From positions 1 to 26,593 of the IMG/VR virus record IMGVR_UViG_3300006969_000026: a stretch of 26,593 bases of DNA, one strand, 5' to 3'. Position numbers and translations under genes: made by a program. The DNA is from a virus. The notes beneath the pieces were generated by a model that saw only the letters and a program-made list of their open reading frames with translations, was not told where the DNA came from and ran no database searches. This document shows, piece after piece, positions 11,582 to 20,495 of this stretch; position 1 is the stretch's first letter; every line of letters begins with the position of its first letter.

Positions 11582-13465
11582 ATGGACTACGGCGACGCAC
11601 AGCGAGCAGAGTTCTGGTGGGACGCCACGAAGGACGCGGTGGGCATGGCGGTCATTCGCATGGCTGACAGCATCGTGAACCAACAGCGCGCCCAGCGGGA
11701 GGACACGCGCTTTTACATGGACTTGTGCAGCAACTCGAACACGGCGGGCAATGACACCTACGCGCTGCTCTCCAATGGCAAGCGCTGGGGCTGGGACCGT
11801 AAGATGAGGCAGAACATCTGCGCGGCGGGCGTGGACACGGCGAGCAGTCTCATCGCGCAGAACCGCACCGCGCCCATGTACCTGACAAGTCTGGGGGACT
11901 TCACGCTGTCGCGGAAGGCCGAGCAGCGCTCGCGGGTCTTGCACTCCCAGTTCTACGACCTGGGCGTCTACCGCATCATGCCCGAGGCGTGGCGGGACGG
12001 CGGGGAGACGGGCACGGGCCACCTCTTCGGCTGCGTGCGTAACGGGCGGCCTTATGTCGAGCGGTGCCTGCCCAACGAGGTGCTGGTCGACGACATGGAC
12101 GGGCGCTATCGGTCGCCGCGGTCCATCTACCGCGTGCACTTCGTGGCGCGTGAGCAGCTCAGGAAGCTGTACAAGGACGCGCAGGGCATCAAGGAGAGCG
12201 GCGGCCCGAGCGCGCACGACTACATCGACTTCAATCTGAGGACTGACGCGTGCGTGGACCGCGTGCGGGTCATCGAGGCCTGGCACCTGCCGAGTGTCAC
12301 GGGCGGCGACGACGGCCGGCACGTCGTCTGCACGGACAAGGTGGTGCTGCGGGACGAGCCATGGAAGCGCGACCGCTTCCCGTTCGTGCGCATTGCCTAT
12401 GCGGAGCGGCGGATTGGCTACTACGGCCAGGGCCTGTGCGAGCGGCTTGCAGGCTCCCAGATCCAGCTCAACGAGGTGAATGACACCATTCGCGACTGCC
12501 AGCGCCTGCTCAGCACCGCGCTGCTCTGGATCGATGAAAACGACGAGGGCGCATGGGAGGACATGACGAACATGCCCGGCCAGGTGTACCGCAGCGGGAC
12601 GCCGCCGCAGCTGCTCAGGTGGGAAGCGACGCCGGGCGACCTGTTCAGGGAGCGCCAGACCATCAAGGAGGACGCCTTCGACCAGGAGGGCCTGTCGGCG
12701 TCCATGATCGGCGGCGACGGCGGAAGCGCCGGCCTGTCGAGCGGCCGGGCTATCCGCGCCGAAGACGACGTGCGCTCGCGGCGTCACATCGACCCGACGC
12801 GCCGACTCGAATACGCGTACCTGGACGTCACGCAGCTGATCAGCGACCTGAACGACGAGTGTGCCGAGCTTGACCCGGACTACGTTGTCACCGGCCGCGC
12901 TCGGTTCGGGCGCCAGACGTTCTTGCGCACGAGCAAGTGGAAGGAGCTCGAGCTGCCGGACGGCGACGTCAGGGTGAACATGTTCCCGATGGCCGCCCTA
13001 CCCACCACGGTGCAGGGCAAGTTCGCAGCGGTGGACGAGTGGATCCAAGGCGGCTTCGTGTCGCGGCCGCAGGCGCTCGACCTCATGGAGTTCCCCGACA
13101 TCGACGCGTGGCAGCAGCTCGAGAACGCGAACATTGACCTGGTGCGCTGGCAGATCGAGCGGCTCCTGGACTTGGCCGAGGGCGAGCCGGGCGAGCTGCC
13201 CATCGAGAACCAGGACCTACCCATGGCGGTCAAGTTCATCAACCAAGCCTTCCTGGTCGCCTACCGCATGCAGGCGCCCGCTCACGTGCAGCTCGCCTTC
13301 CAGACGTACCTGGCTTATGCGAAGCAGCTCACGGACAAGCTCGCCGCGGAGGAGGCCGCCCAGGCCGCACCTCCGCCCGAGTCCATGGGCCCCGCCGCCC
13401 TGGACCAGAACGCCGCCGCTGCGGCCCAGCTCGCCGCCCCGCCGGCAGGGGGGATGGCAGCATGA
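11582..13465 (+). CDS. Portal protein (627 aa)
   Basis: Forms the dodecameric ring at one capsid vertex through which DNA is packaged and ejected. The layout agrees with podovirus-type portals: an N-terminal helical wing with SLIAQNRTAP, a segment ending YVERCLPNEVLVDDMDGR that is usual in these portals, FPFVRIAYAERRIGYYGQGLCERLAGSQIQLNE (clip and stem start), SASMIGGDGGSAGLSSGRAIRAEDD (tunnel-loop region), and a C-terminal Ala/Gln/Pro-rich crown (AAEEAAQAAPPP and following). The start has the strongest ribosome site in the window (TAAGGAGG, 5 nt spacing). The last 4 nt overlap the scaffold gene (ATGA). Position before scaffold and coat supports the call. Confidence 0.9.
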   Translation: MDYGDAQRAEFWWDATKDAVGMAVIRMADSIVNQQRAQREDTRFYMDLCSNSNTAGNDTYALLSNGKRWGWDRKMRQNICAAGVDTASSLIAQNRTAPMYLTSLGDFTLSRKAEQRSRVLHSQFYDLGVYRIMPEAWRDGGETGTGHLFGCVRNGRPYVERCLPNEVLVDDMDGRYRSPRSIYRVHFVAREQLRKLYKDAQGIKESGGPSAHDYIDFNLRTDACVDRVRVIEAWHLPSVTGGDDGRHVVCTDKVVLRDEPWKRDRFPFVRIAYAERRIGYYGQGLCERLAGSQIQLNEVNDTIRDCQRLLSTALLWIDENDEGAWEDMTNMPGQVYRSGTPPQLLRWEATPGDLFRERQTIKEDAFDQEGLSASMIGGDGGSAGLSSGRAIRAEDDVRSRRHIDPTRRLEYAYLDVTQLISDLNDECAELDPDYVVTGRARFGRQTFLRTSKWKELELPDGDVRVNMFPMAALPTTVQGKFAAVDEWIQGGFVSRPQALDLMEFPDIDAWQQLENANIDLVRWQIERLLDLAEGEPGELPIENQDLPMAVKFINQAFLVAYRMQAPAHVQLAFQTYLAYAKQLTDKLAAEEAAQAAPPPESMGPAALDQNAAAAAQLAAPPAGGMAA

Positions 13466-14490
13466 GTGACGTAACAGCCCCCGCCGCGCCCGCAGGCGCC
13501 CCACCCACGCCCGCAGACGGCGCCGCCGCCCCTGCGCCTGCCCCGGACCCTGGCGCGCCCCAGAACGCCATCGAGGCCATCCTGGCCAAGCGCCAGGCCA
13601 AGGAGGCCGCCGCCGCCCAGGCCGAGCCGGCCGAGAAGCCAGGCGACCCGCCCAAAGATGGGGACAAGCCCCCACCGCCCGAGGACAAGGGCCTGTCGCT
13701 CAAGCACGCCCAGCTCAAGGCGGACCACCGCAAGGCCCTGGCCGAGCGCGAGGCGCTGAAGGCCTCGATGGCCGCCGCGGAGAAGGAGCGGGACGAGCTC
13801 AAGGCCATGTTCGGGCCCGGCAAGAACCACCTGGCGGCACTCGAGAAGGCGGTGGGCAAGCCCTTCAAGCAAATCATGGAGGACGCCGCCCGGGGCGCGT
13901 ACGACCAGCGCAACGCCCTCCCCCCTGAGCAGCAGGCCAAGCTCGACGCGTTCGACCGCTGGAAGGCCGAGCAGGAGGCGAAGGAGGCGCAGAAGCAGGC
14001 CGCCGCCGCCCGGGCCGAGGACATCGGGCTGGCCGAGCAGTACATGAAGGCGAACACGGACAAATACCCGCTGTTCGCGCTGAGCGGGTTCGCGGCCGAA
14101 GACCTGGTCGAGCGTGCCTACGCCGAGCTGAAGGAGGGCAGGCAGCCCGACTTTGACGCCCTGGCCAAGGCGGCCGAGGACTACGCGGTGACTAACCTGG
14201 AGACGTTCTTCGAGAAGGCCGACTTGCTCGGCGTGCTTGTCAAGCGTCCCAATGTGCGGCAAAGATTGCTGCAGGCCCTGGGCCTCAGCGAGAACAATGC
14301 GGCGCGCCCCGCAAGCAGTACGCAGGGCGGAAGCGGAGCCGGGACTGGTCCCCGGACGCTCACCCACACATCGACGCAAGAGTCCCCAGTACCGCCCGAA
14401 TCCCCCCCGAATGACGAGGAGGAGGACTGGATGGCTGGGGCCAAGGCGCGGCTCGCCCAGTACAAGCAACACGGCCGAATAGGCCGGTAA
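13462..14490 (+). CDS. Scaffolding protein (342 aa)
   Basis: Highly charged, helical, with Ala/Pro-rich N terminus and long coiled-coil-like stretches (HAQLKADHRKALAEREALKASMAAAEKERDELK at about 77-110; KWKAEQEAKEAQKQAAAARAEDIGLAEQ at about 170-200). It ends in a short basic region (GAKARLAQYKQHGRIGR) like the coat-binding tail of P22 scaffold. Genes of this type between portal and coat guide prohead assembly and are then removed. No protease domain is seen. The stop is followed by 41 nt with a hairpin before the coat gene. Confidence 0.75.
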   Translation: MSDVTAPAAPAGAPPTPADGAAAPAPAPDPGAPQNAIEAILAKRQAKEAAAAQAEPAEKPGDPPKDGDKPPPPEDKGLSLKHAQLKADHRKALAEREALKASMAAAEKERDELKAMFGPGKNHLAALEKAVGKPFKQIMEDAARGAYDQRNALPPEQQAKLDAFDRWKAEQEAKEAQKQAAAARAEDIGLAEQYMKANTDKYPLFALSGFAAEDLVERAYAELKEGRQPDFDALAKAAEDYAVTNLETFFEKADLLGVLVKRPNVRQRLLQALGLSENNAARPASSTQGGSGAGTGPRTLTHTSTQESPVPPESPPNDEEEDWMAGAKARLAQYKQHGRIGR

Positions 14491-14507
14491 CCCTCCATGT
14501 GTCCTGC

Positions 14508-14529
14508 GCGAGCCGCTGAGGTGGCTCGC
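14508..14529 (+). promoter_or_regulatory. Hairpin enclosing the coat-gene ribosome binding site
   Basis: GCGAGCC (14508-14514) can pair with GGCTCGC (14523-14529), a 7-bp GC-rich stem with loop GCTGAGGT. The GAGG at 14518-14521 is the only Shine-Dalgarno-like sequence before the coat ATG at 14532 and lies in the loop and stem edge. The arrangement could adjust translation of the major capsid protein. A second small stem, CGGCC-GAATA-GGCCG (14472-14486), lies at the end of the scaffold gene. Confidence 0.45.
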
Positions 14530-14531
14530 CC

Positions 14532-15770
14532 ATGGCAACGACCCAGACGACAGATGTCTCGTACATCTCCAAGGTCATCTACAAAGACGGCATTCAGCAG
14601 AAGCAGATCGTGCGCGACAAGGCGCTGCTGACTGCGACCAAGCACAACACCAAGTTCACCAGTGCCGAGGGCATCAAGGTCCCGATCCTGTACGGCACGG
14701 GGCAGGGTGCGTCTGCAACCGTGGCGAACGCCGCGAGCAACGCGTCGCCCGACGCCGGCGAGGCCTTCACGGTCACGCAGGCGACCTACTACACGAACTT
14801 CGACATTCACGGCAAGGTCGTGCGCAACGCCCTGAAGGGCAACGACGACTCGTACTTCCTGCAGCAGCTCAAGCTGGCGATGGACAACGCCCAGGAAACC
14901 ATGGGCTCGGAGCTAAACCGTCAGGCCTTCGGCACGTCCGCAGGCTGGCGGGCGCGCGTCGGCGGCGCCGCTCCCACCGGCAGCACCATCGTGCTCGCAA
15001 ATCCGCAGGACGCGGTGTTTTTCGAGAAGAACATGATCGTCGTGTTCGCGGCGACGCCCACGGGCGCCATCCGCGCGGGCACGCCGGGCTCCGCCAAGAT
15101 CACGAAGGTGGACACGTCGACTGGCATCCTGACCGTGGAGGGCGTCATCACCACGCTCATCACCACGCCGGGCGCGGGCGACTACATCTTCCGCCAGGGC
15201 GACGCGCAGAACGTCGCCGCGAGCGGTCTTCTCACCTCGGGCCTCGCGGACTGGAACCCGCAGACCGTCACTGCCACGCCGTTCTTCGGCGTGGACCGTA
15301 CCTCGTTCCCCAGTCGCCTTGCCGGCGTGCGCTACCCGGGCTCGAACGACCCGCTCGAGACCGTATTCATCAAGGCGATGGCCGCCGGCCGTGCCGAGGT
15401 GGGCAGCGGCTTCAAGAAGGGCGATCTGTTCCTGAATCCCATCAACTTCGCCGCCATCCAGTCCTCCAAGGAGGGCGGGCGGTGGATCACGGAGCCGAGC
15501 TCGTACGGCATCGGCATCGACAAGTTCCAGATCGGGGCGTTCAAGTTCGTTGAAGATGCCATGTGCCCGGTCAACGTCGCGCACATGGTGGCGGACGGCG
15601 CCTTCGAGCGTGCGAGCTGCGGCGACGCGCCTTACTGGAACAACTTCGACGGCGCGGACATGTGGCTCGACCGCGCCACGGACCAGTACAAGGGGCAGCT
15701 CGTCCACGACGGCAACTTCATCGCCGTCCACCCGCAGCAGCTCATGCGGATCGAACTGCAGGCGGCGTGA
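14532..15770 (+). CDS. Major capsid (coat) protein, HK97-fold (412 aa)
   Basis: Builds the icosahedral shell. The N-terminal MATTQTTDVSYISKVIYKDGIQ and TAEGIKVPILYG elements, the TYYTNFDIHGKVVRNALKGNDDS segment and the C-terminal LNPINFAAIQSSKEGGRWI, AFKFVEDAMCPVNVAHMVADGAFERAS, QYKGQLVHDGNFIAVHPQQLMRIEL segments read as an HK97-fold coat. A strand-rich Gly/Thr-rich insertion (about 135-225) could be an I-domain-like barrel as in P22-group coats. It has no cleavable N-terminal domain, consistent with a separate scaffold. The start sits just behind a hairpin. Gene order portal-scaffold-coat supports the call. Confidence 0.85.
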   Translation: MATTQTTDVSYISKVIYKDGIQQKQIVRDKALLTATKHNTKFTSAEGIKVPILYGTGQGASATVANAASNASPDAGEAFTVTQATYYTNFDIHGKVVRNALKGNDDSYFLQQLKLAMDNAQETMGSELNRQAFGTSAGWRARVGGAAPTGSTIVLANPQDAVFFEKNMIVVFAATPTGAIRAGTPGSAKITKVDTSTGILTVEGVITTLITTPGAGDYIFRQGDAQNVAASGLLTSGLADWNPQTVTATPFFGVDRTSFPSRLAGVRYPGSNDPLETVFIKAMAAGRAEVGSGFKKGDLFLNPINFAAIQSSKEGGRWITEPSSYGIGIDKFQIGAFKFVEDAMCPVNVAHMVADGAFERASCGDAPYWNNFDGADMWLDRATDQYKGQLVHDGNFIAVHPQQLMRIELQAA

Positions 15771-15773
15771 ACC

Positions 15774-16130
15774 ATGGCCAACTTTCTCAAGAAGATGCTC
15801 AGGGCCTACGGACCCGACCGGGTACAGGCCTCTTGCCAGTTCACGACGGCGGGCACGGGCCAGCCGAGCACGTTCAACCTGAACGGCGTCGTGAGCGTCG
15901 TGCGCAGCGGCGTGGGCCTGTACACGCTGACGTTGCTCGACTCCGCGAAGGAGTACCACGTCAGCGTGAGCCGGCAGTCCACGGCTGCGCTCGCAGACAA
16001 CCAGGCCGTCATCGGCACCATCAACCTCCAGGCCAAGACCATCATCATCACCGTCGCGTCGGCCGGCGCCGCGGCGGACACCACCGGCATCACGCTGTAC
16101 GTCACCATCGGCGTCCGGGTGGGCAACTGA
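15774..16130 (+). CDS. Small beta-rich head protein (118 aa)
   Basis: After a basic start (MANFLKKMLRAYGPDRV) the protein is almost all alternating strands rich in Thr, Val and Ser (SSTFNLNG-like, VVSVVRSGVGLYTLTLLDS, TIIITVASAG), ending ITLYVTIGVRVGN. The size and place directly after the coat gene suit a capsid decoration or stabilisation protein, but this is inference. It lies 3 nt downstream of the coat stop and overlaps the next gene by 1 nt. Confidence 0.6.
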   Translation: MANFLKKMLRAYGPDRVQASCQFTTAGTGQPSTFNLNGVVSVVRSGVGLYTLTLLDSAKEYHVSVSRQSTAALADNQAVIGTINLQAKTIIITVASAGAAADTTGITLYVTIGVRVGN

Positions 16131-16318
16131 TGGACGACGAGAAGCCCAAAGGCCTCGGCCTGCTCATCGGTCTCAAGCCGAAGGGTAAGGACGAGTCTGA
16201 CGAGGGCGAGGACGACGAGGAGGACACGAGCGCGGCGCAGGCGGTGCTCGACGCCATCAAGGCGGACGACCCGAAGGCCCTGAAGGCCGCTCTCAAGCTC
16301 TGCTACGCGGAGGAATGA
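16130..16318 (+). CDS. Small acidic hypothetical protein (62 aa)
   Basis: Begins MDDEKPKGLGLLIGLKPKG, then an acidic run (DEGEDDEEDTS) and a short helical end (DDPKALKAALKLCYAEE). The ATG shares its A with the previous TGA (TGATG), and its stop is followed directly by the next ATG. A conserved helical tail of this kind is common in small proteins near phage head genes; the role is not known. Confidence 0.65.
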   Translation: MDDEKPKGLGLLIGLKPKGKDESDEGEDDEEDTSAAQAVLDAIKADDPKALKAALKLCYAEE

Positions 16319-17002
16319 ATGCCCACCGTGCTCGTGTCTGCGATCCAAGAGCGCGTGCGGGTCCTTTGCGACCTGCCCGTGTACACCGCAGACACGCCCA
16401 TCACGAGCGCGATGATTCTCGACCTGGTGAAGGTGGCCACGGAGCTCCTCGCGGGCCTTGTGGGTTCGGCGGCGTCGGCAGAGCTGTACTTCGCCACGTC
16501 CGCCACGCTCACGACGGCGCCGAACGTCGACACGGTGGCCCTGCCGACCGGGTTCGTGAGCCTTCTGCGCCTGTCCTGGCAGAAGAGCGCCACGCAAGAC
16601 CTGCCGCTGGAGGTGGCGAGCGTCGACAACTTCGACGCCTGGCCGGGCACGTGGAGCGGCGTCACGCCGCGCTATCGCCTGCTGGGTGAGGCCGTCCAGC
16701 TGTTCCCGACGCCGGACGCGGCGCACACGCTCAACATCTATTACGCCACGGGCCTCTCGCCCACGGCAGCCGCAGACCAGCTCGTGCTCCGAGCGGGCTG
16801 GGACCTGTGGATCGGCCTTCAGACGGCCATGCTGGTGCGGGCGCGCCAGCAGAAGGACCCGAGCGACCTGGGCGCGCTGCTCAGCAAGGTGGAGGCAGAC
16901 CTGCGCGCGCAGCTCAAGCGGGACCGCTGGGGCGTCCGGCGCGTGCGTGACGTGCGGCCCGGGGGCGACCGCGGCTACCCGCGTAACGGCCGGTGGTGGT
17001 GA
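16319..17002 (+). CDS. Head-tail adaptor (gp4-like) protein (227 aa)
   Basis: Probably the ring below the portal that joins head to tail. N-terminal helices (AIQERVRVLCDLP, MILDLVKVATELLAGLVG) are followed by a strand region with PTGFVSLLRLSW and YRLLGEAVQLFPTP, and by helices at the C terminus (LVLRAGWDLWIGLQTAMLVRARQQKD, LLSKVEADLRAQLKRDRWG) and a basic tail, the pattern of podovirus adaptor proteins such as P22 gp4. It follows the coat and head genes and precedes the tail nozzle gene, as in related phages. Membership in a named family is inferred. Confidence 0.6.
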   Translation: MPTVLVSAIQERVRVLCDLPVYTADTPITSAMILDLVKVATELLAGLVGSAASAELYFATSATLTTAPNVDTVALPTGFVSLLRLSWQKSATQDLPLEVASVDNFDAWPGTWSGVTPRYRLLGEAVQLFPTPDAAHTLNIYYATGLSPTAAADQLVLRAGWDLWIGLQTAMLVRARQQKDPSDLGALLSKVEADLRAQLKRDRWGVRRVRDVRPGGDRGYPRNGRWW

Positions 17003-17355
17003 TGGCAGGTCTGCCGCCGTTCCCGTGGGCCACCACGATTCGTGAGACCAAGGAGCTCCTTGGGTTCTGCCAGAAGGTGGCGGAGTTTTTGCGCGCGGTG
17101 AGCAAGCTCGAGATCCTGAACGGGCACTTTGTGCAAGTGTCGTTCGTGGCGACCGGGGGCGCGCTTGCCCGGCACACGCTCGGCCGGCCGTACAACGGGG
17201 CGATCGTGGTGGCGAGCAGTGACCCGGAGGTCACGCCCGGCGTGCTTGCGGTCTCCGTGAAGGAAGCGGTGCGACTTGGCGTCCCCGTGAGCGAAAAGGT
17301 CGCGTTCAGCGCGCCCTCTGCCTTCACGGCCACGCTCACCGTGTGGGTGTTCTGA
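17002..17355 (+). CDS. Small beta-rich virion protein (117 aa)
   Basis: Starts MAGLPPFPWATTIRETKEL. The second half has a strand-rich HFVQVSFVATGGALARHTLGRPYNGAIVV segment resembling the small beta-sandwich domains often found in phage tail proteins (the phrase LGRPYNG followed by hydrophobic strands). It is joined to neighbours by TGATG overlaps at both ends. Its place between adaptor and nozzle suggests a tail accessory role. Not assigned to a family. Confidence 0.6.
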   Translation: MAGLPPFPWATTIRETKELLGFCQKVAEFLRAVSKLEILNGHFVQVSFVATGGALARHTLGRPYNGAIVVASSDPEVTPGVLAVSVKEAVRLGVPVSEKVAFSAPSAFTATLTVWVF

Positions 17356-20300
17356 TGCCCAGCAAGGTGCAAGAGTTCGCCCAGTCGCTGTCGCTCGACC
17401 TCGGCATGGACAACACGGCGCACCGCTCGGCCGTGCAGCCGTTTGGCCCGGGCGGCGCGCTTGTCTCGAGCACGAACACGCGCCTCTCGAAGACACGCGG
17501 TGTGCCGCGTAAGAGTCCACGCGCCGCCATCATGGCCGACCCGGGTTCGCCGCATAACGGCACGGCGTCCTGCGGTGGCGTCATCCCGTGCGGGCACATG
17601 TCGAGCAGTCTCGTCGTGCGCCACCGGGGCTACGGCGCCCAACGCATCGCGAATACGAGCATGATGCAGCTCACCGCGCCGCTGACCACGATGGCGGTGG
17701 GCGGTCTGCGGCACTACTGGCCAGCAGACGTCACGCGCGCAGGCGTCGTGCCGTCCCCTGGGCAGTACACGCCGCCCGCCATGTGCTCGCACAACGGATT
17801 TCTGTGGTTTGCGTCCTGGCGCTACGACTCCGGGACCGTCGCTCTGTTCGTGTCGGTCCTTGGCCCGAGCGGCGAGCTCGCCGCCATGCCCAAGTGGGTG
17901 AGCCCCACGAGCGGCTTCACCATCGCCACGCCGCTGTGGGTAGGCCTGACCGCGCACGGCGCGAACGGCGTGCGGCTGTGGCACAGGGACTCCGCGACGG
18001 GGGCCGTGCGGCTTGCCACGTTGACGATCATCAACGGCGTGGTGACCCCCGGGACATTCACGACCGTCTACTCGCCGATCGCCGCGGGCGCAGGCACGTA
18101 CGACGTGACCGCGCACGAAAGCGACACGATCGCGTACCTCGTGACGCTCGGCTCGGGGGCGGCGACAGACGTGGCGCTGACCAAGGTCAGCGTCGCCACG
18201 AACACGGCCGTGAATACAACCCTGTGGGCGGTGGCTGCGGCCGCCACGTCGAAGCTCGCCGTCAAGTCTGCCCAGATGAGCCTGGTAGGCGCGCGCGTCG
18301 CCGTCGTGCACGTCGCGGCCGCCGGCACGTGCCAGACACGCGTCTACCAGGACACAGGGACGCCCGCCGAGCAGTACACGCAGGCCCTGGCCGGGACGCT
18401 CGGCGGTGAGCCGCTCGTGGCGTTCTACCGTCAGGGCTCAACCGAGTACTGTATCTCGGGCGTCTCTGACAGCACGGGCACGGTCACGACGGGGGGCTTC
18501 GCCACGTATGCGGGCACGTTCCTCGAAGCCCGTCTGATTACTTCGCCCGGGAACCTCGTGCACACCCTGATCTTGCCGTGGACGCGCGCGGTCTCGCGCT
18601 TCATGCACCACCTACCCGTAAACGGTCTGGCTGAGATCTACCCGCTGTTTTGCGTACAGACCTGCTGGGACGGCGACAACGGCGACAGGCCGACCACGCA
18701 CGCCTGGCTGAGCGACCCGGACGTGCGCGTCTTGCGCATCGACTCGGGCACAGGCGTGTCGTGCGTCGGGCGCTTCGGGGTGGACACGGCCGCGATCTAC
18801 CCGACCGACCCAGGCGGCGGCACCCTGAACGTGCTCTACAACAGTCAGGTCGCGTGCATGGCGGCCGACAAGTTCGGCTTCGTGTACGTCGAGCGCCAGG
18901 TGGACCAGGACCTGCCCACGGGCAGTTCCACCGTGCGCTACGTCGAGATGGACTTCGCGCCGCGGCAGCCCCGCTTTGCGGTCGGCGCGGACGGCGTGGC
19001 CATCATCGCGGGCGCGATGCCGATGGAGTGGGACGGCATCACGGTCTCCGAGATCTGTGCGCCCGTCCGGCCCAAGGTCGCCGTGGCCGTCACAGGCGGC
19101 GCAGGCCCCGTCATTCCGGCGGGCACTTACCTCGTGGCCGCGGTCTACCAGTGGGTGGACGCGGCGGGCGTCCTGCACCGCTCGATGCCGTCCGAGGTGG
19201 TCAGCGTAGCCGCCGCGGGCGCGGCTTGGATCGTGTACGTGAGCGTGCCTGCTGCCCTCATGCGTGACGGCCTGACGATCGAGAAATACGAGACGCTGGT
19301 CTACATCGGCGAGCTCGGGGGGACGGTCCTTTACCGTCAGTACGCCACGGCCACCACGAGCAACGCGTACGTTGACACGTTCGGCAACATCGCGCTTTCG
19401 CTCGGCGACGCGGTGCATCCGCCGATCTACAGCACTGGCGACCCGGCCGAAGAACTCATGGCCCAGCAGCCGCCCGCCTTCGCGGACGTGGAGGTGGTGA
19501 GCGATCGTGCGTGGGGCATTGAGGCCGAGCGGCCGGGTCGTCTGTGGCACACGAAGTCCAAAGTGAAGGGCATCGCCTACGAGTGGAGCAGCGACCTGAC
19601 CGTGGACCTGCCGCCGCGCGCCGGCGCCGCCCTTTCCGTCGTGGACCTGAGCGGGAGCCTCGCGGCGCTGTGCACGGGCGGCGTGTGGAGTGTCACCGGG
19701 CCAGGGCCTGACAACGCGCTGCTCTCGGGCGGCTTCAATCCGCCCGAGCAGGTGAGTGATGCCGCCTGCACGGACCGGGGCAGCGTCATTCGCACGCCGG
19801 CCGGCGTCTTGTTCATCTCGAACGGGCGCTTTGCGATGATTGGCGCAGGCGGGCAGCGGCTCTTCGACCAGATCGACGCGTCGGCGCTCGGCGCGGTGTG
19901 CCCGGTGCTCTTGCGCGAGACGCATGAAGCCGTCTGGTTCAGCGCGAGCGGCGTGCACATGGTCTACAACTACCAGGCGGACCGCTGGTCCTCGTGGGCC
20001 AGCGACACCGTGCCCGCGGTCGTGTGCGCGGCGCGCGACCCGGTGACGGGTTACGTCAACCTGGTGCGCTCCTCGGGCGGCGCTGCGTGGCAGCTCGACC
20101 CGCGCCTGGCGTCGCTCACGGCGCAGCTGTCGTTCGAGACGGGCGACATGGTCTTCGGCGGGCCCGAGGACGACAACGTCGTGAACGAGGTGGTCTTGCG
20201 CGCCCAGTCTTACGGGTCGCACGGCGTCACGATGACGCTCACGACCGACTACGGCCAGGGCGATGGCACGCCGTTTGCGCGCGTGTACTCGGCGGCTGAG

Positions 20301-20495
20301 GTCGCTGCATGCACGGTGGCGGGGCAGTACACGCTGTCTGTGAGCCCCGGGAGCATGTGCCTGCGCGCGCTCAAGGTGGCGGTCGCAGAGACGGGCGCAG
20401 CCGGCGACGGCATGGGCCCCGTGTCGCTCACGGTCCAGGGCGCGCGCAACGGCGGCACCCTTCGCAGCGCGGTGCGCGCAGCCGGGAGGAAATGA
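17355..20495 (+). CDS. Large tail nozzle-like beta-propeller protein (1046 aa)
   Basis: Strand-rich throughout, with repeated short Gly/Thr/Val strands, no membrane segment and few long helices. Residues 565-660 look like an immunoglobulin-like insert (PKVAVAVTGGAGPVIPAGTYLVAAVYQW). Residues 700-930 have repeats of the kind seen in tail nozzle propellers (RLWHTKSK, VWSVTGPGPDN, GSVIRTPAGVLFISNGRFAMIG, VHMVYNYQADRWSSW). Genes at this position in podoviruses encode the tube/nozzle that closes the tail (for example T7 gp12 or P22 gp10-type), but this protein is about twice the size of P22 gp10. The ATG overlaps the previous stop (TGATG). The assignment rests on position and texture. Confidence 0.6.
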   Translation: MPSKVQEFAQSLSLDLGMDNTAHRSAVQPFGPGGALVSSTNTRLSKTRGVPRKSPRAAIMADPGSPHNGTASCGGVIPCGHMSSSLVVRHRGYGAQRIANTSMMQLTAPLTTMAVGGLRHYWPADVTRAGVVPSPGQYTPPAMCSHNGFLWFASWRYDSGTVALFVSVLGPSGELAAMPKWVSPTSGFTIATPLWVGLTAHGANGVRLWHRDSATGAVRLATLTIINGVVTPGTFTTVYSPIAAGAGTYDVTAHESDTIAYLVTLGSGAATDVALTKVSVATNTAVNTTLWAVAAAATSKLAVKSAQMSLVGARVAVVHVAAAGTCQTRVYQDTGTPAEQYTQALAGTLGGEPLVAFYRQGSTEYCISGVSDSTGTVTTGGFATYAGTFLEARLITSPGNLVHTLILPWTRAVSRFMHHLPVNGLAEIYPLFCVQTCWDGDNGDRPTTHAWLSDPDVRVLRIDSGTGVSCVGRFGVDTAAIYPTDPGGGTLNVLYNSQVACMAADKFGFVYVERQVDQDLPTGSSTVRYVEMDFAPRQPRFAVGADGVAIIAGAMPMEWDGITVSEICAPVRPKVAVAVTGGAGPVIPAGTYLVAAVYQWVDAAGVLHRSMPSEVVSVAAAGAAWIVYVSVPAALMRDGLTIEKYETLVYIGELGGTVLYRQYATATTSNAYVDTFGNIALSLGDAVHPPIYSTGDPAEELMAQQPPAFADVEVVSDRAWGIEAERPGRLWHTKSKVKGIAYEWSSDLTVDLPPRAGAALSVVDLSGSLAALCTGGVWSVTGPGPDNALLSGGFNPPEQVSDAACTDRGSVIRTPAGVLFISNGRFAMIGAGGQRLFDQIDASALGAVCPVLLRETHEAVWFSASGVHMVYNYQADRWSSWASDTVPAVVCAARDPVTGYVNLVRSSGGAAWQLDPRLASLTAQLSFETGDMVFGGPEDDNVVNEVVLRAQSYGSHGVTMTLTTDYGQGDGTPFARVYSAAEVAACTVAGQYTLSVSPGSMCLRALKVAVAETGAAGDGMGPVSLTVQGARNGGTLRSAVRAAGRK

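Noticed and set aside
13315-14538. Minus-strand frame opposite portal end and scaffold (407 codons)
   Set aside because: The Leu/Gly/Arg-rich product is a mirror of the Ala/Lys/Glu-rich scaffold; no ribosome site or operon context.
18612-20222. Long minus-strand frame opposite the nozzle-like gene (536 codons)
   Set aside because: In DNA of this GC content long antisense frames are common. The plus-strand frame has convincing start, overlaps and composition; the antisense product is Arg/His-rich and featureless.
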